In this document: positions 26,664 through 37,215 of the stretch, piece after piece
Layout: each line of letters starts with the position of its first letter
How positions within the stretch are numbered: position 1 is the first letter of the stretch
Origin: Flavobacteriaceae bacterium
GTDB lineage: Bacteria; Bacteroidota; Bacteroidia; Flavobacteriales; Flavobacteriaceae
Assembly (NCBI GenBank): GCA_023260435.1
Contig: JALQVG010000073.1
Span: forward strand, 1-39,563
Reading direction: 5' to 3'
Length of the DNA stretch: 39,563 nucleotides
The notes under the pieces: model-generated
What the model was told of the DNA's origin: nothing
What the model saw: only the letters and a program-made list of their open reading frames with translations
Databases searched by the model: none
Program-made: the position numbers and the translations under genes

Positions 26664-28652
26664 ATGGCTAAAGAAAAACCTACGCCCAAGAAACCTAAAT
26701 TTAGTATTTGGTGGATCTACACCATTGTAGCCATCGGCTTACTCGGTCTTCAGTGGCTGGGTAGTGCAGGATTTTCTAGCACACAAAAAACCTCCACCTA
26801 TGAGCTACAATCCTTCCTAGAAAAAGGAGATGTGGCCAAAATTATTGTGGTGACCAACACCAAACAAGCCAAGATTTACCTCACCCCTGAAGCGCTTAAG
26901 CAAGAGCGACACAGCAAGGTAAATTCCCCATCTTTTGGTTTGGGGGCTGGAATAGGGCATCAATACGTCATCAATTACGGCGACTTACAAAACTTCGAAA
27001 ATGAAGTTAAAAAGACCATTTCAGAAAATCAGCTGACAACTGGATTGGACTATGAAACAGAATCCAACGTATTAGGTGACTTACTGCTTAGCATTCTCCC
27101 TTTTGTGTTGATCATCGGAGTGTGGATCTTTATTATGCGCAGAATGTCTGGTGGTGGTGCCGGTGGTGCTGGTGGTCAAATTTTCAATATCGGAAAATCG
27201 AAAGCCAAACTGTTTGATGAAAAATCAGACACCAGAACTTCATTTAAAGACGTAGCTGGACTTGAAGGGGCTAAAGAAGAAGTGGAAGAGATTGTGGAAT
27301 TTTTGAGAAACCCTGAAAAATACACTTCTTTAGGGGGTAAAATCCCTAAAGGTGCCCTACTAGTTGGCCCTCCAGGTACCGGAAAAACATTACTAGCCAA
27401 AGCAGTTGCTGGCGAAGCTAAAGTTCCCTTCTTTTCTTTATCTGGTTCTGATTTTGTGGAAATGTTTGTCGGCGTTGGAGCCTCTAGGGTTCGCGACTTG
27501 TTCAAACAAGCCAAAGACAAATCTCCTGCCATCATTTTTATCGATGAAATCGACGCTATTGGTCGTGCACGAGGAAAAAACAACATTACCGGATCCAACG
27601 ACGAACGAGAAAATACGCTTAATCAACTACTCACCGAGATGGATGGTTTTGGCACCAACACCAATGTAATTGTCTTGGCGGCGACAAACCGGGCAGATGT
27701 ACTCGATAAAGCATTGATGCGCGCAGGTCGTTTTGACAGACAGATCTACGTAGATCTTCCTGATCTCAACGAACGAAAAGAGATTTTTGAAGTGCATCTA
27801 CGTCCCATTAAAACGGCAGAAACCTTGGATTTGGACTTCTTGGCCAAGCAAACTCCTGGCTTTTCTGGCGCTGATATTGCTAATGTCTGCAACGAAGCTG
27901 CACTAATTGCTGCCAGAAAAGAAAAGAAAGCTGTTACTAAAGAGGACTTTTTGGATGCCGTAGATCGCATTGTAGGAGGTTTAGAAAAGAAAAATAAAAT
28001 CATCACTCCTGGAGAGAAAGAAACCATTGCCTACCACGAGTCCGGTCATGCTACGGTCAGCTGGTTGTTAGAACATGCGGCTCCTTTGGTCAAAGTAACT
28101 ATTGTACCCAGAGGGCAGTCTTTGGGCGCAGCTTGGTATTTGCCGGAAGAACGACAAATCGTGCGCACGGAACAAATGCTGGATGAGATGTGCGCTACCC
28201 TTGGAGGAAGAGCTGCTGAACAAGTGGTGTTTGGAAAAATTTCCACCGGAGCTTTAAGCGACTTGGAAAAAGTGACCAAACAAGCTAGAGCGATGATCAC
28301 CGTATATGGGTTAAACGAAACACTAGGAAACATCACTTATTACGATTCTTCAGGGCAGAGCGAATACGGGTTTACCAAACCGTACAGCGAAGAAACGGCA
28401 CAAGTGATTGATAAAGAAATATCTTTACTTATTGAATCTCAATACCAAAGAGCGATTGAACTTCTGACTAAGCACAGAAGTAAATTAGATGAGTTAGCTC
28501 AGCGATTATTGGAAAAAGAAGTTATATTTAAGGACGATTTGGAAAAGATTTTTGGACAACGCCCGTTTGAAAAAAATACCGAACAAATTGAATCAGTGGA
28601 AGTTATTCATGAAAAACCAATAGAAGAGCCGTTAACGGAAGGAGATCATTGA
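26664..28652 (+). CDS. ftsH: ATP-dependent zinc metalloprotease FtsH
   Basis: [33 protein letters not shown], zinc motif YHESGHATV. Confidence 0.97.
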   Translation: MAKEKPTPKKPKFSIWWIYTIVAIGLLGLQWLGSAGFSSTQKTSTYELQSFLEKGDVAKIIVVTNTKQAKIYLTPEALKQERHSKVNSPSFGLGAGIGHQYVINYGDLQNFENEVKKTISENQLTTGLDYETESNVLGDLLLSILPFVLIIGVWIFIMRRMSGGGAGGAGGQIFNIGKSKAKLFDEKSDTRTSFKDVAGLEGAKEEVEEIVEFLRNPEKYTSLGGKIPKGALLVGPPGTGKTLLAKAVAGEAKVPFFSLSGSDFVEMFVGVGASRVRDLFKQAKDKSPAIIFIDEIDAIGRARGKNNITGSNDERENTLNQLLTEMDGFGTNTNVIVLAATNRADVLDKALMRAGRFDRQIYVDLPDLNERKEIFEVHLRPIKTAETLDLDFLAKQTPGFSGADIANVCNEAALIAARKEKKAVTKEDFLDAVDRIVGGLEKKNKIITPGEKETIAYHESGHATVSWLLEHAAPLVKVTIVPRGQSLGAAWYLPEERQIVRTEQMLDEMCATLGGRAAEQVVFGKISTGALSDLEKVTKQARAMITVYGLNETLGNITYYDSSGQSEYGFTKPYSEETAQVIDKEISLLIESQYQRAIELLTKHRSKLDELAQRLLEKEVIFKDDLEKIFGQRPFEKNTEQIESVEVIHEKPIEEPLTEGDH

Positions 28653-29251
28653 ACTTATTTGACAAAATATTTGGTGCTAAAAAACAGGTGAGTCCCTCGG
28701 AACAGGAAGAGCGGAGCACCTACATGCCAGATATTCCGTTGCCGACAGACGAAAAATTTGCTGTCGAGTTCAACAAGAATGGGGGTAAATTTCTCTACTG
28801 CACGGAACTCAATGAGGTTTATGACATGCTCGATAAAATTATCATCGAGCAAGGTTGGCAGAGTGAACCTTTTTTTACCACCGATAAAAACTTGATTTCC
28901 ATCTGTCAGTCGAGAGAAATTCCCTACAACAGCGACGTCACCTCCCTGGTGTTTTTTACTGGATGTGAATTTCTGATTGCTCATAACGGTTCCATATTGA
29001 TGAGTGAACAACAGTTGGGAGATAAAAAAATTGTGGATTTGCCAGATCATATTGTGGTTTTTGCCAAAACCAGTCAACTAACTCCTCAGATCAACGATGG
29101 ACTTTATCAAATAAAACGAAAATACGATCGGATACCCTCCAACATCACTGCATTAAAAAACTTCAAACTACAAGGGGCTGACAAACCAGAATTTTTAAGC
29201 TACGGAAGCCCGATCAAAAACGTTTATCTTCTGCTTTTAGAAGACCTATAA
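28649..29251 (+). CDS. LUD-domain-like (LutC/YkgG-like) protein, TTG start
   Basis: CGREIPYNSDVTSLVFFTGCEFLIAHNGSILMSEQQ-type region resembles LUD family; conserved-type position between ftsH and cdsA; TTG overlaps ftsH TGA. Confidence 0.6.
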   Translation: MNLFDKIFGAKKQVSPSEQEERSTYMPDIPLPTDEKFAVEFNKNGGKFLYCTELNEVYDMLDKIIIEQGWQSEPFFTTDKNLISICQSREIPYNSDVTSLVFFTGCEFLIAHNGSILMSEQQLGDKKIVDLPDHIVVFAKTSQLTPQINDGLYQIKRKYDRIPSNITALKNFKLQGADKPEFLSYGSPIKNVYLLLLEDL

Positions 29252-30055
29252 ATGAGAAATGCCCTTAGAAGATCATTGACCGGCTTGGTCTACGTGTGTT
29301 TGTTGCTTGCTGCGGTATTTTTAAACTCGGACGCTTTCGACTTCCTGTTTATGTCCTTTGGACTGGCCTGTATTTTTGAGTACAAAAAACTGAGTAAAAT
29401 CAGGGGTTATCTAATTTTTGCCCTGTACCTTTTGTTGTGGTGGGCCTACATCTATCTACTCCACGACCCCATCTCGCCTTGGATTTTATTGATCGCTACA
29501 TTAGCGATGAATATCAGGCTGATCGTCTATCTGTTTAATACCACCAAAGATAAAATGCCTGAAAGTCATCGTTTGATCACTGGGCTGCTTTATGTAGGTG
29601 GCGGTAGCATTTTTTTGACGATGATTCCCTACAGAGCTCAGGGTTTTGACTCCATACTTATCGCAGGTATTTTCTGTGTGATCTGGGCCAATGATACCAT
29701 GGCCTATGTCACGGGAAGTTTGTGGGGGAAAAACAAATTATTTCCCAGTGTGTCGCCCAACAAAACGGTTGAGGGAGCCATTGGAGGGTTGATTTTTGGG
29801 ATGTCCGCAGCCTATCTTTGTGGTCATTTTGGGGGTCCGCTCACCCCTTTTCAATGGGGAATACTCTCATTTGTCCTGATTGTATCAGGTAACTTGGGTG
29901 ATCTTTTGGAATCTAAATTGAAACGCGCTGCAGGAGTAAAAGACAGCGGCGCTATATTACCTGGCCACGGAGGCATGTTAGATCGTCTGGACAGTTTACT
30001 TTTTTCTGCCCCATGGGCTTATTTGACGTTGTTTATATTTGATTATGTTTCATAA
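29252..30055 (+). CDS. cdsA: Phosphatidate cytidylyltransferase
   Basis: SPNKTVEGAIGGLIFGM, GNLGDLLESKLKRAAGVKDSGAILPGHGGMLDRLDSLLFSAP. Confidence 0.95.
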   Translation: MRNALRRSLTGLVYVCLLLAAVFLNSDAFDFLFMSFGLACIFEYKKLSKIRGYLIFALYLLLWWAYIYLLHDPISPWILLIATLAMNIRLIVYLFNTTKDKMPESHRLITGLLYVGGGSIFLTMIPYRAQGFDSILIAGIFCVIWANDTMAYVTGSLWGKNKLFPSVSPNKTVEGAIGGLIFGMSAAYLCGHFGGPLTPFQWGILSFVLIVSGNLGDLLESKLKRAAGVKDSGAILPGHGGMLDRLDSLLFSAPWAYLTLFIFDYVS

Positions 30056-30722
30056 AGAAGGACACTTGATCATCGGCATCAGTTTGGTGATCGCTATTGC
30101 ATCTGTTTTAGGAATTGACTATTTAGCCTTGGAACCTATTTGGTTGTCCATGAGCCTTAAAGTAGTGGTGTTGATCCTATTGATCATGATCCTGCAATTT
30201 TTTCGCAACCCCAAGAGAAGGGCTGCTCTAAACCACAACCACATCTTATCCCCTGTGGATGGCAAAGTTGTGGTGATTGAAGAAGTTATGGAAACAGAAG
30301 TCTTGGGCGATCAAAGAAAGCAAGTATCCATATTCATGTCACCTATAAATGTACATGTCACTAGGTACCCTGCCAGCGGCGTAGTCAGCTACTCAAAATA
30401 TCACCCAGGCAAATATCTGGTGGCTTGGCATCCAAAGTCTTCTACAGAAAACGAGCGCACCACCGTGGTGGTTAAAACCCCAAAATTCGGACCTGTATTA
30501 TACCGGCAAATCGCTGGCGCATTGGCCCGAAGAATAGTCAATTACGCCCAAGTTGGTCAGAAAGCCATTCAAGGAGAAGATGCCGGATTTATCAAGTTTG
30601 GATCTAGAGTAGATGTATTTCTTCCCCTGGATGCTGTGGTCACGGTCAAGCTGGGTCAAAAAGTAAAGGGGGCGGAAACAGTTATCGCCATCTATCCAGA
30701 CAAAGATCCGCTTGATGATTAA
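30045..30722 (+). CDS. psd: Phosphatidylserine decarboxylase family protein
   Basis: FFRNPKRRA, LSPVDGKVVVIEE, FMSPINVHVTRYPASGVV, FIKFGSRVDVFLP. Confidence 0.93.
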   Translation: MFHKEGHLIIGISLVIAIASVLGIDYLALEPIWLSMSLKVVVLILLIMILQFFRNPKRRAALNHNHILSPVDGKVVVIEEVMETEVLGDQRKQVSIFMSPINVHVTRYPASGVVSYSKYHPGKYLVAWHPKSSTENERTTVVVKTPKFGPVLYRQIAGALARRIVNYAQVGQKAIQGEDAGFIKFGSRVDVFLPLDAVVTVKLGQKVKGAETVIAIYPDKDPLDD

Positions 30723-30993
30723 CCATGAGTTTGAAAAAGCAGTAGCTTCAATGTCAGAGCTGCCCGTAAAGCTACCTCCGGATACGATGCTCAAGCTTTA
30801 TGCCTACTACAAAATTGCTACTGGTTTAAAGGTGAGTTTAAACACCTTAGACCAAGGTGCCCAAAGTATGATCGACGCTTTTAAATCCAATGCGCTGTTC
30901 CAAGCCAGACACACCGACCGAGCACAAGCCATGCAACAATACATCGACCTGGCTCATCAGATTCAACAAGAAATCCTCAAAAATAAAGACTAA
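30715..30993 (+). CDS. Acyl-CoA-binding protein (ACBP)
   Basis: [37 protein letters not shown] signature; overlaps psd by 8 nt. Confidence 0.88.
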   Translation: MINHEFEKAVASMSELPVKLPPDTMLKLYAYYKIATGLKVSLNTLDQGAQSMIDAFKSNALFQARHTDRAQAMQQYIDLAHQIQQEILKNKD

Positions 30994-33620
30994 CTCAACT
31001 GAGCGATACGCTGGCTGAGCATCTCAATTTTTTCCAAAGCATCTGACTGCTTTTTTCGCTCAAGAGCAAGGACTGATTCTGGGGCGTTTTGCACAAAGCG
31101 CTCGTTGGACAGTTTCTTTTCTACAGATACCAAGAATCCTTGTGTATAGGCCAACTCATCGTTTAATTTTTTGAGTTCTTCCACAGGATCTATTTGCCCC
31201 AACAAAGGAACAAAACACTCTGAGGACATCACCCTAAATGAGGCTGAACCCTCTGGGGCAGCCTCTACCCAAGTCACTTCTTCAACGTGAGCCAATTTAG
31301 TGATCACTGGCACCCAAGACTTGGGGAATTGATCATCAGCCAAAACACAAAGGGATAACAACTCTTTTTGCGGAATCCCGTGCTCTTGCCGGATATTTCT
31401 CACCCCGGCAATTACCTCGGCAGCCAGGCCAAATGTGTTGGTGAGTTCCATATCTGTCGCGTACGGCTTAGGCCATTGACCCACAATTAAAGCCTGGTCT
31501 TTGCTCCTTGGTTGGATGTATTGCCAGATCTCTTCAGTGAGGAACGGCATAAATGGATGTAATAATACCAAGTTTTGCTCCAACAAACCGATCACAGATT
31601 CATAGGTGGTTTTATCGATTGGGGCTCCGTAAGCGGGCTTGATGATTTCCAGCAACCATGCACTGTAATCATCCCAAACCAACTTATACAAGGCCATTAA
31701 TGCATCGGAAATGCGGTACTTCTCAAAATGGTCCTCAATAACCGCCAACGTTTGATTAAACGCACCTCGATACCATTCAATACCCAGTTGAGCTGTTTCA
31801 GGTTGTGGGATTTCGGCTACTTCCCAGGACTGAACCAATCTAAATCCGTTCCAGATTTTGTTAGCAAAATGCTGGCCTTGAGCACAAAGTGCTTCGTCGA
31901 ACAGCAAGTCATTACCTGCTGATGCGCTCAAAAGCAATCCGACGCGTACCCCGTCAGCCCCGTAATCTTCTATGAGTTTTAGGGCATCTGGAGAATTACC
32001 CAAGGATTTAGACATTTTTCTACGCTGTGCATCGCGTACCAATCCGGTGAGGTATACATTGGTGAAGGGCTTCTCCCCCATGTATTCATAACCCGCAAAA
32101 ATCATGCGCGCCACCCAGAAAAACAGGATGTCTGGACCGGTAACTAAATCATTGGTAGGGTAATAATACTTTATTTCTGGATTTTCAGGATCCAATATCC
32201 CGTTAAACACACTGATGGGCCATAGCCAAGATGAAAACCAAGTATCCAAAGCATCTTCATCCCTTCTGAGATCACTGGCATCGAGCTGAGCATTGCCTGA
32301 TTTTTCTCGTGCAAGCGCTAACGCTGTTTCCAAAGATTCTGCAACTACATAATCCGTTTTGGCATCCCCGTAGTAATAGGCAGGGATTTGTTGTCCCCAC
32401 CAAAGTTGTCGGCTAATGTTCCAATCGCGGATCCCTTCCAGCCAGTGCTTGTAGGTGTTCTCAAACTTTTTGGGAAATAACTTGATCTCTTGGGTGTCCA
32501 TAACCGCTTCAAGGGCGGGCTTGACCAAGGTGTCCATGCGCAAGAACCATTGATCCGATAATCTGGGTTCGATTACGGCCTTGGTGCGTTCAGACGTACC
32601 TACTTTGTTTTGATGATTTTCCTTTTTTACCAAAAATCCGTGTTCCTCCAACCATTTGGCCACCGCTTTTCTAGCTTCAAAACGGTCCATCCCCTCGAAG
32701 GGTCCACCATAGCTGTTGAGCGTTGCATTGGGGTGAAAAATATCGATCAATTCTAGACCGTGCTTTTGACCGATCAGGTAATCATTGGGATCGTGGGCTG
32801 GGGTTATCTTTAGGCAACCTGTACCAAATTCTGGATCGACATATTCATCAGCGATCACAGGCACTTTTCGGTTGGTGATGGGTACCAAAACCTCTTGACC
32901 GATTAAGTGGGCATATCGCGGGTCTTCTGGATGTACGCACAAAGCTGTGTCACCCAAGATCGTCTCAGGACGCGTGGTGGCTACCGTAATTCGATCCGAT
33001 CCATCGGCCAATGGATAAGAGACAAAGTACAACAGGCCGGATCTTTCTTCGTAAATAACCTCCTCATCAGAAAGGGTAGTCAAGGCCTCTGGATCCCAGT
33101 GAACCATGCGGTATCCCCGGTAGATAAGACCTTTGTTGTACAGATCGACAAATACTTTAATGACCGAATCAGACAGCAGAGGATCCATGGTAAATGCCGT
33201 GCGATCCCAGTCACAAGAGCACCCCAATTTTTTGAGTTGCTCTAAAATGACTCCACCGTATTTCTCCTTCCAAGCCCAGGCATGGGACAAAAATTCTTCG
33301 CGCGATAAATCGCTTTTTTCAATCCCTTGTTCCTTGAGTTGTGCCACCACCTTGGCCTCCGTGGCTATAGAAGCGTGGTCAGTACCTGGCACCCAACAAG
33401 CGTTGAACCCTTGTAGTCTGGCTTTTCTGATCAACACATCTTGGATGGTGTTATTGAGCATGTGACCCATGTGCAGCACACCCGTAACATTGGGTGGCGG
33501 TATCACAATCGTATAGGGTGTTCTATGGTCAGGCGTGGATCGAAAATATCCGTTTTCCATCCAGTATTGATACCATTTGCTTTCGGCTTGTTGAGGGGCG
33601 TATTTTGAAGGTAATTCCAT
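30990..33620 (-). CDS. valS: Valyl-tRNA synthetase
   Basis: [21 protein letters not shown] (HIGH), [13 protein letters not shown] (KMSKS), class I editing domain. Confidence 0.97.
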   Translation of the reverse strand: MELPSKYAPQQAESKWYQYWMENGYFRSTPDHRTPYTIVIPPPNVTGVLHMGHMLNNTIQDVLIRKARLQGFNACWVPGTDHASIATEAKVVAQLKEQGIEKSDLSREEFLSHAWAWKEKYGGVILEQLKKLGCSCDWDRTAFTMDPLLSDSVIKVFVDLYNKGLIYRGYRMVHWDPEALTTLSDEEVIYEERSGLLYFVSYPLADGSDRITVATTRPETILGDTALCVHPEDPRYAHLIGQEVLVPITNRKVPVIADEYVDPEFGTGCLKITPAHDPNDYLIGQKHGLELIDIFHPNATLNSYGGPFEGMDRFEARKAVAKWLEEHGFLVKKENHQNKVGTSERTKAVIEPRLSDQWFLRMDTLVKPALEAVMDTQEIKLFPKKFENTYKHWLEGIRDWNISRQLWWGQQIPAYYYGDAKTDYVVAESLETALALAREKSGNAQLDASDLRRDEDALDTWFSSWLWPISVFNGILDPENPEIKYYYPTNDLVTGPDILFFWVARMIFAGYEYMGEKPFTNVYLTGLVRDAQRRKMSKSLGNSPDALKLIEDYGADGVRVGLLLSASAGNDLLFDEALCAQGQHFANKIWNGFRLVQSWEVAEIPQPETAQLGIEWYRGAFNQTLAVIEDHFEKYRISDALMALYKLVWDDYSAWLLEIIKPAYGAPIDKTTYESVIGLLEQNLVLLHPFMPFLTEEIWQYIQPRSKDQALIVGQWPKPYATDMELTNTFGLAAEVIAGVRNIRQEHGIPQKELLSLCVLADDQFPKSWVPVITKLAHVEEVTWVEAAPEGSASFRVMSSECFVPLLGQIDPVEELKKLNDELAYTQGFLVSVEKKLSNERFVQNAPESVLALERKKQSDALEKIEMLSQRIAQLS

Positions 33621-33657
33621 AAATAAAAAGCGCCAAGGGGGAAGCCCATGGCCACCA

Positions 33658-33691
33658 CAAAAATATAAAAATCAACCCAGTCAATGGCAAA
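33658..33691 (-). promoter_or_regulatory. Candidate valS promoter (minus: TTTG-N22-TATTTTTG)
   Basis: Plus strand CAAAAATA 33658-33665 and CAAA 33688-33691. Confidence 0.5.
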
Positions 33692-33699
33692 TATTCCCG

Positions 33700-33731
33700 T
33701 TTGTACAATCAAGTCCACTTTGCTACCTTTG
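33700..33731 (+). promoter_or_regulatory. Candidate promoter of DUF1573 gene (TTTG-N20-TACCTTTG)
   Basis: TTTG 33700-33703, TACCTTTG 33724-33731, ATG at 33750. Confidence 0.65.
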
Positions 33732-33749
33732 GGTAACAAAAAAAATCCC

Positions 33750-34127
33750 ATGAAAAAACTATGGCTTACCGTTGTGCTAGCACTTTTTGCTGCACCGATT
33801 TGGGCGCAAACCCCTGTGATGAAATTTGCTCAAGACACCTTGGATTATGGCACCATTACCCAAGGGAGCAACGGGCTGAAAATTTTCAAACTAACCAACC
33901 AGGGCAAGGCCCCATTAGTCATCTCCGATGTGCGTTCCAGCTGCGGATGTACGGTGCCCAAAAAACCTACCGCTCCAATTATGCCCGGGAAACAAGGAGA
34001 AATTGAAGTCGTCTACGACACCCAACGCGTAGGCCCTATCAGAAAGACCATCTATGTCTACTCCAACGCAGGAGCAGAGCCCAAACAACTATACATTGTG
34101 GGTCAAGTCGACGCACCCAAGCAATAA
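33750..34127 (+). CDS. Secreted DUF1573-family protein
   Basis: ORF 33684..34127; signal peptide MKKLWLTVVLALFAAPIWAQ; FKLTNQGKAPLVISDVRSSCGCTVPKKP. Confidence 0.88.
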   Translation: MKKLWLTVVLALFAAPIWAQTPVMKFAQDTLDYGTITQGSNGLKIFKLTNQGKAPLVISDVRSSCGCTVPKKPTAPIMPGKQGEIEVVYDTQRVGPIRKTIYVYSNAGAEPKQLYIVGQVDAPKQ

Positions 34128-34128
34128 A

Positions 34129-35319
34129 ATGCCAAAAATTTCATTTAAAGGGCAGCTTATGCCCGAGTCTCCGATCAGAAAGCTGGCACCGTTTGCGGAA
34201 CAAGCCAAAAAAAGAGGTATTGAGGTCATACACCTCAACATAGGACAACCCGACATTCCAACCCCTGAATCCGCTTTAAAAGCGGTGAGAGAAGCCCAGG
34301 TGGAGGTGTTGAGTTACAGCCCATCGGAGGGCACTTCGGCCTACCGAAAAAAACTAGCCCGCTACTACCAGGGAGTAAACATTCCGGTGGACGAGACTGA
34401 AATTATAGTCACTACAGGTGGCTCAGAGGCCCTATCGATTGCTATTGGTGTGGTTTGCGACGCCCAGGACGAGTTGATTGTGCCAGAGCCGTTTTATGCC
34501 AATTACAATGGATTTGCCACCGCCAACAATGTAACCGTCGCTCCCCTTCCGACCCGAATTGAGGATAATTTTGCATTGGGCAGCATTGAGCAATTCGAAT
34601 CGCTCATCACCCCAAAAACAAAAGCCATTTTGCTTTGTAACCCTGGAAATCCCACGGGTTATGTGTACCGCGAAACAGAGCTAAGCCAGGTATTGACCTT
34701 GGCCAAAAAACACGATATTTTTGTGATTGTGGATGAGGTATACCGAGAATTTGTCTACGGCGTACCTTTCACTTCAATGCTCTCCTTGGCGGGGAGTGAA
34801 CAGCATGTGATTCTGATCGATTCTGTCTCTAAACGCTACAGCATGTGTGGCGCCCGCATTGGCTGTTTGGTATCCAAAAACAAAGGAGTGCTCGCCGCTG
34901 CGCTTAAATTTTGTCAAGCGCGCCTCTCACCACCCACCTATGCTCAAATCGCCAGTGAAGCAGCTTTAGAAACACCACAAAGCTATTTTGAATCGGTCAA
35001 CCGCGAATACACCCAACGAAGAGATGTATTGATGGAGGCCCTGGCCAAAATCCCAGGAGTTCGCGTAGGTGCTCCCTCTGGTGCCTTCTATTGCATGGTT
35101 GAACTTCCAGTAGCTGATGCAGACCACTTTGCTCAATGGATGTTGTCTGATTTTCAAGATCAAGGGCAAACGGTTATGGTGGCTCCTGGGTCTGGATTTT
35201 ACGCTTCACCTGGAAAAGGAAAAAACCAAGTGCGCATCGCCTATGTATTGGAACAAGCGAGAATTAAGAGAGCCGTTGAGCTTTTGGCTATCGCTTTGAC
35301 TCAATACCCACAACAATGA
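34129..35319 (+). CDS. PLP-dependent aminotransferase, class I/II (aspartate aminotransferase-like)
   Basis: ORF 34054..35319; LNIGQPDIPTPESAL, TTGGSEALSIAIG, LLCNPGNPTGYV, SVSKRYSMCGARIGCLVS; start likely MPKISFKGQ. Confidence 0.93.
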   Translation: MPKISFKGQLMPESPIRKLAPFAEQAKKRGIEVIHLNIGQPDIPTPESALKAVREAQVEVLSYSPSEGTSAYRKKLARYYQGVNIPVDETEIIVTTGGSEALSIAIGVVCDAQDELIVPEPFYANYNGFATANNVTVAPLPTRIEDNFALGSIEQFESLITPKTKAILLCNPGNPTGYVYRETELSQVLTLAKKHDIFVIVDEVYREFVYGVPFTSMLSLAGSEQHVILIDSVSKRYSMCGARIGCLVSKNKGVLAAALKFCQARLSPPTYAQIASEAALETPQSYFESVNREYTQRRDVLMEALAKIPGVRVGAPSGAFYCMVELPVADADHFAQWMLSDFQDQGQTVMVAPGSGFYASPGKGKNQVRIAYVLEQARIKRAVELLAIALTQYPQQ

Positions 35320-36329
35320 AACCTCAGCCCCACTTCTCTTTAGCTTCACTCAACACTATGGGAATGCCCGCCTATGCTGCTTGGTATGTCCCAGTGGATA
35401 GTCAAAAAACCTTAAAGGAAGTATTGGATTTAAAGCTTCATCCCAAGGTTTTTGTACTCAGCGGTGGCAGCAATATGTTGCTGACCCAGGATATAGACGC
35501 ACTGGTACTTCACGTGGCCATTAGAGGTATAGAAATCATCCATGAATCAGAGGATGAAGTGGTCCTCAAAGTAGGTGCTGGTGAAACATGGCACGATCTG
35601 GTCATGCATTGTGTGCACAATAATTGGGGCGGTCTGGAAAACTTAGCCCTCATTCCCGGATATGTAGGCGCAGCACCCATCCAGAATATTGGCGCTTATG
35701 GCGTTGAGCAAAAAGACTGTTTTGTTCGGTGTGGAGCTTACGCTTTAACCGATGGACGCGAACGGATTTTTGATCGTGAGGGGTGTCAATTCGGTTATCG
35801 AGATTCGATATTTAAAGGGGAGGTTCGAGATCAATACATGATTGGGTGGGTAGAATACCGCTTAACCAAAAAGAATCACGCCCTTCATCTTTCCTACGGA
35901 GCGATTAGTCAAGTGTTGGAGCAAAACCAGATACACGCTCCGAGTATTGCAGATGTAGCTGATGCCGTACAGTCCATCCGCAGATCAAAACTTCCGGATC
36001 CAAAGATATTGGGCAATGCGGGTAGCTTTTTTAAAAACCCCGTCATTCCTGCACAACAAGCTGCTGAACTAAACGCCCAGTACCCAGACCTACCCATATA
36101 TGAGGCGTCAACTGGATGGAAGAAAATACCCGCAGGTTGGTTGATTGAACAAGCCGGATACAAAGGTTTTCGTCGAAATAATTGCGGCGTTTACGACAAA
36201 CAAGCTTTGGTCTTGGTGAATCACGGTGGAGCAACGGGCGCTGAAATGTGGGCTTTAGCTCAAGAAATTCAAGCAGCCGTATGGGAAAAATTCGGGGTGG
36301 AGATTACACCCGAGGTGCCTATTTTTTAG
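35316..36329 (+). CDS. murB: UDP-N-acetylmuramate dehydrogenase
   Basis: FVLSGGSNMLLTQD, LENLALIPGYVGAAPIQNIGAYGVE, FGYRDSIFKG, GNAGSFFKNPVI. Confidence 0.95.
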   Translation: MKPQPHFSLASLNTMGMPAYAAWYVPVDSQKTLKEVLDLKLHPKVFVLSGGSNMLLTQDIDALVLHVAIRGIEIIHESEDEVVLKVGAGETWHDLVMHCVHNNWGGLENLALIPGYVGAAPIQNIGAYGVEQKDCFVRCGAYALTDGRERIFDREGCQFGYRDSIFKGEVRDQYMIGWVEYRLTKKNHALHLSYGAISQVLEQNQIHAPSIADVADAVQSIRRSKLPDPKILGNAGSFFKNPVIPAQQAAELNAQYPDLPIYEASTGWKKIPAGWLIEQAGYKGFRRNNCGVYDKQALVLVNHGGATGAEMWALAQEIQAAVWEKFGVEITPEVPIF

Positions 36330-36347
36330 AGGGGCGCGATTAATTTG

Positions 36348-36355
36348 TATCTTTG
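36348..36355 (+). promoter_or_regulatory. Candidate -7 element TATCTTTG for small membrane protein/sigma factor genes
   Basis: TATCTTTG 15 nt upstream of ATG 36371. Confidence 0.5.
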
Positions 36356-36370
36356 CACAAAGTATTTTTT

Positions 36371-36574
36371 ATGAAGTTAGCTTTGGTAACTATTGGGCTT
36401 CTGGCCTTGGCATTTGCTGGTATCGCCGTAAAAATATGGGCCAAAAAAGAGGGTAAATTTGCCGGCACTTGTGCAAGTCAAAGCCCCTTTCTAAACAAGG
36501 AGGGTGCTGCTTGCGGTTTTTGCGGGAAACTTCCCGAGGAGCAAGAATGTAAAAAAGATCAGGTATCCGCTTAA
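36371..36574 (+). CDS. Small Cys-containing membrane protein of unknown function
   Basis: ORF 36353..36574; MKLALVTIGLLALAFAGIAVKIWAKK TM segment, then CASQSPFLNKEGAACGFCGKLPEEQEC. Confidence 0.7.
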   Translation: MKLALVTIGLLALAFAGIAVKIWAKKEGKFAGTCASQSPFLNKEGAACGFCGKLPEEQECKKDQVSA

Positions 36575-37147
36575 ATGTCTGCCAAACAAACTCCTTTTGT
36601 CTTGAGCACAGCCATTGAGCAAGCCTGTCAAGGATCTCAAAAAGCATTTAGCGCATTGCTCCACCATTACTGGGGAGAAGTGTATTATTTCCAACTCAAA
36701 CAAACCCAAAACGAATACGATGCTGAGGACATTTGCATGCAGACATTTGCCCAAGCCTTTGACAAAATCCATACTTATAAACCGGAGTATGCTTTTAATA
36801 CTTGGCTGTTAACCATTGCCAAAAATCTGCACATTGACTGGTTGCGCAAACGAAAGAATTCAGCATTTGATCCGGCAGTTACTGACCGCGAACAATCCGC
36901 TAGGCAGTTAGCGGATGAAAGTCCTACGGCAGAGGACGAATTGATCACTCAGCAAAATTTAGCCGCATTGCTCGCTGAACTAAAAAAACTAAAGCCCCAT
37001 TACCAAGAGGCCATACAGTACCGTTTTTTCCAGGAGATGAGCTATCAAGATATGGCTGAATCCTTGGGAATTGAAGTCAACCTGGCCAAAGTACGGGTAC
37101 TTCGGGCCAAACAATTATTGGCAGATTTACTAAAGACAAAACCATAG
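36575..37147 (+). CDS. Sigma-70 family (ECF-like) RNA polymerase sigma factor
   Basis: AEDICMQTFAQAFDKIHTYKPEYAFNTWLLTIAKNLHIDWLRKRKN (region 2), FFQEMSYQDMAESLGIEVNLAKVRVLRAKQLL (region 4). Confidence 0.9.
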   Translation: MSAKQTPFVLSTAIEQACQGSQKAFSALLHHYWGEVYYFQLKQTQNEYDAEDICMQTFAQAFDKIHTYKPEYAFNTWLLTIAKNLHIDWLRKRKNSAFDPAVTDREQSARQLADESPTAEDELITQQNLAALLAELKKLKPHYQEAIQYRFFQEMSYQDMAESLGIEVNLAKVRVLRAKQLLADLLKTKP

Positions 37148-37167
37148 TGACTAAATATCCCTGAATA

Positions 37168-37199
37168 TTTGGACAGGGGTTTTGGGTGGTGTAATTTTG
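37168..37199 (+). promoter_or_regulatory. Candidate lipA promoter (TTTG-N20-TAATTTTG)
   Basis: TTTG 37168-37171, TAATTTTG 37192-37199, ATG at 37216. Confidence 0.65.
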
Positions 37200-37215
37200 C
37201 GTAAAAATATCAGCC

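Noticed and set aside
27147-27182. GGTGGT-rich short repeat in ftsH
   Set aside because: Encodes the usual Gly-rich linker ([11 protein letters not shown]) after the second TM of FtsH; not a regulatory repeat.
27176-28336. Several ORFs antisense or out of frame within ftsH
   Set aside because: FtsH motifs define the coding frame; others lack domains and arise from sequence composition.
33503-33751. 82-aa minus-strand ORF with a membrane-like segment, start codon overlapping the DUF1573 ATG
   Set aside because: It overlaps the valS 5' end in another frame and spans clear promoter elements of both valS (33658-33691) and DUF1573 (33700-33731), so it is probably a chance ORF of the divergent intergenic region.
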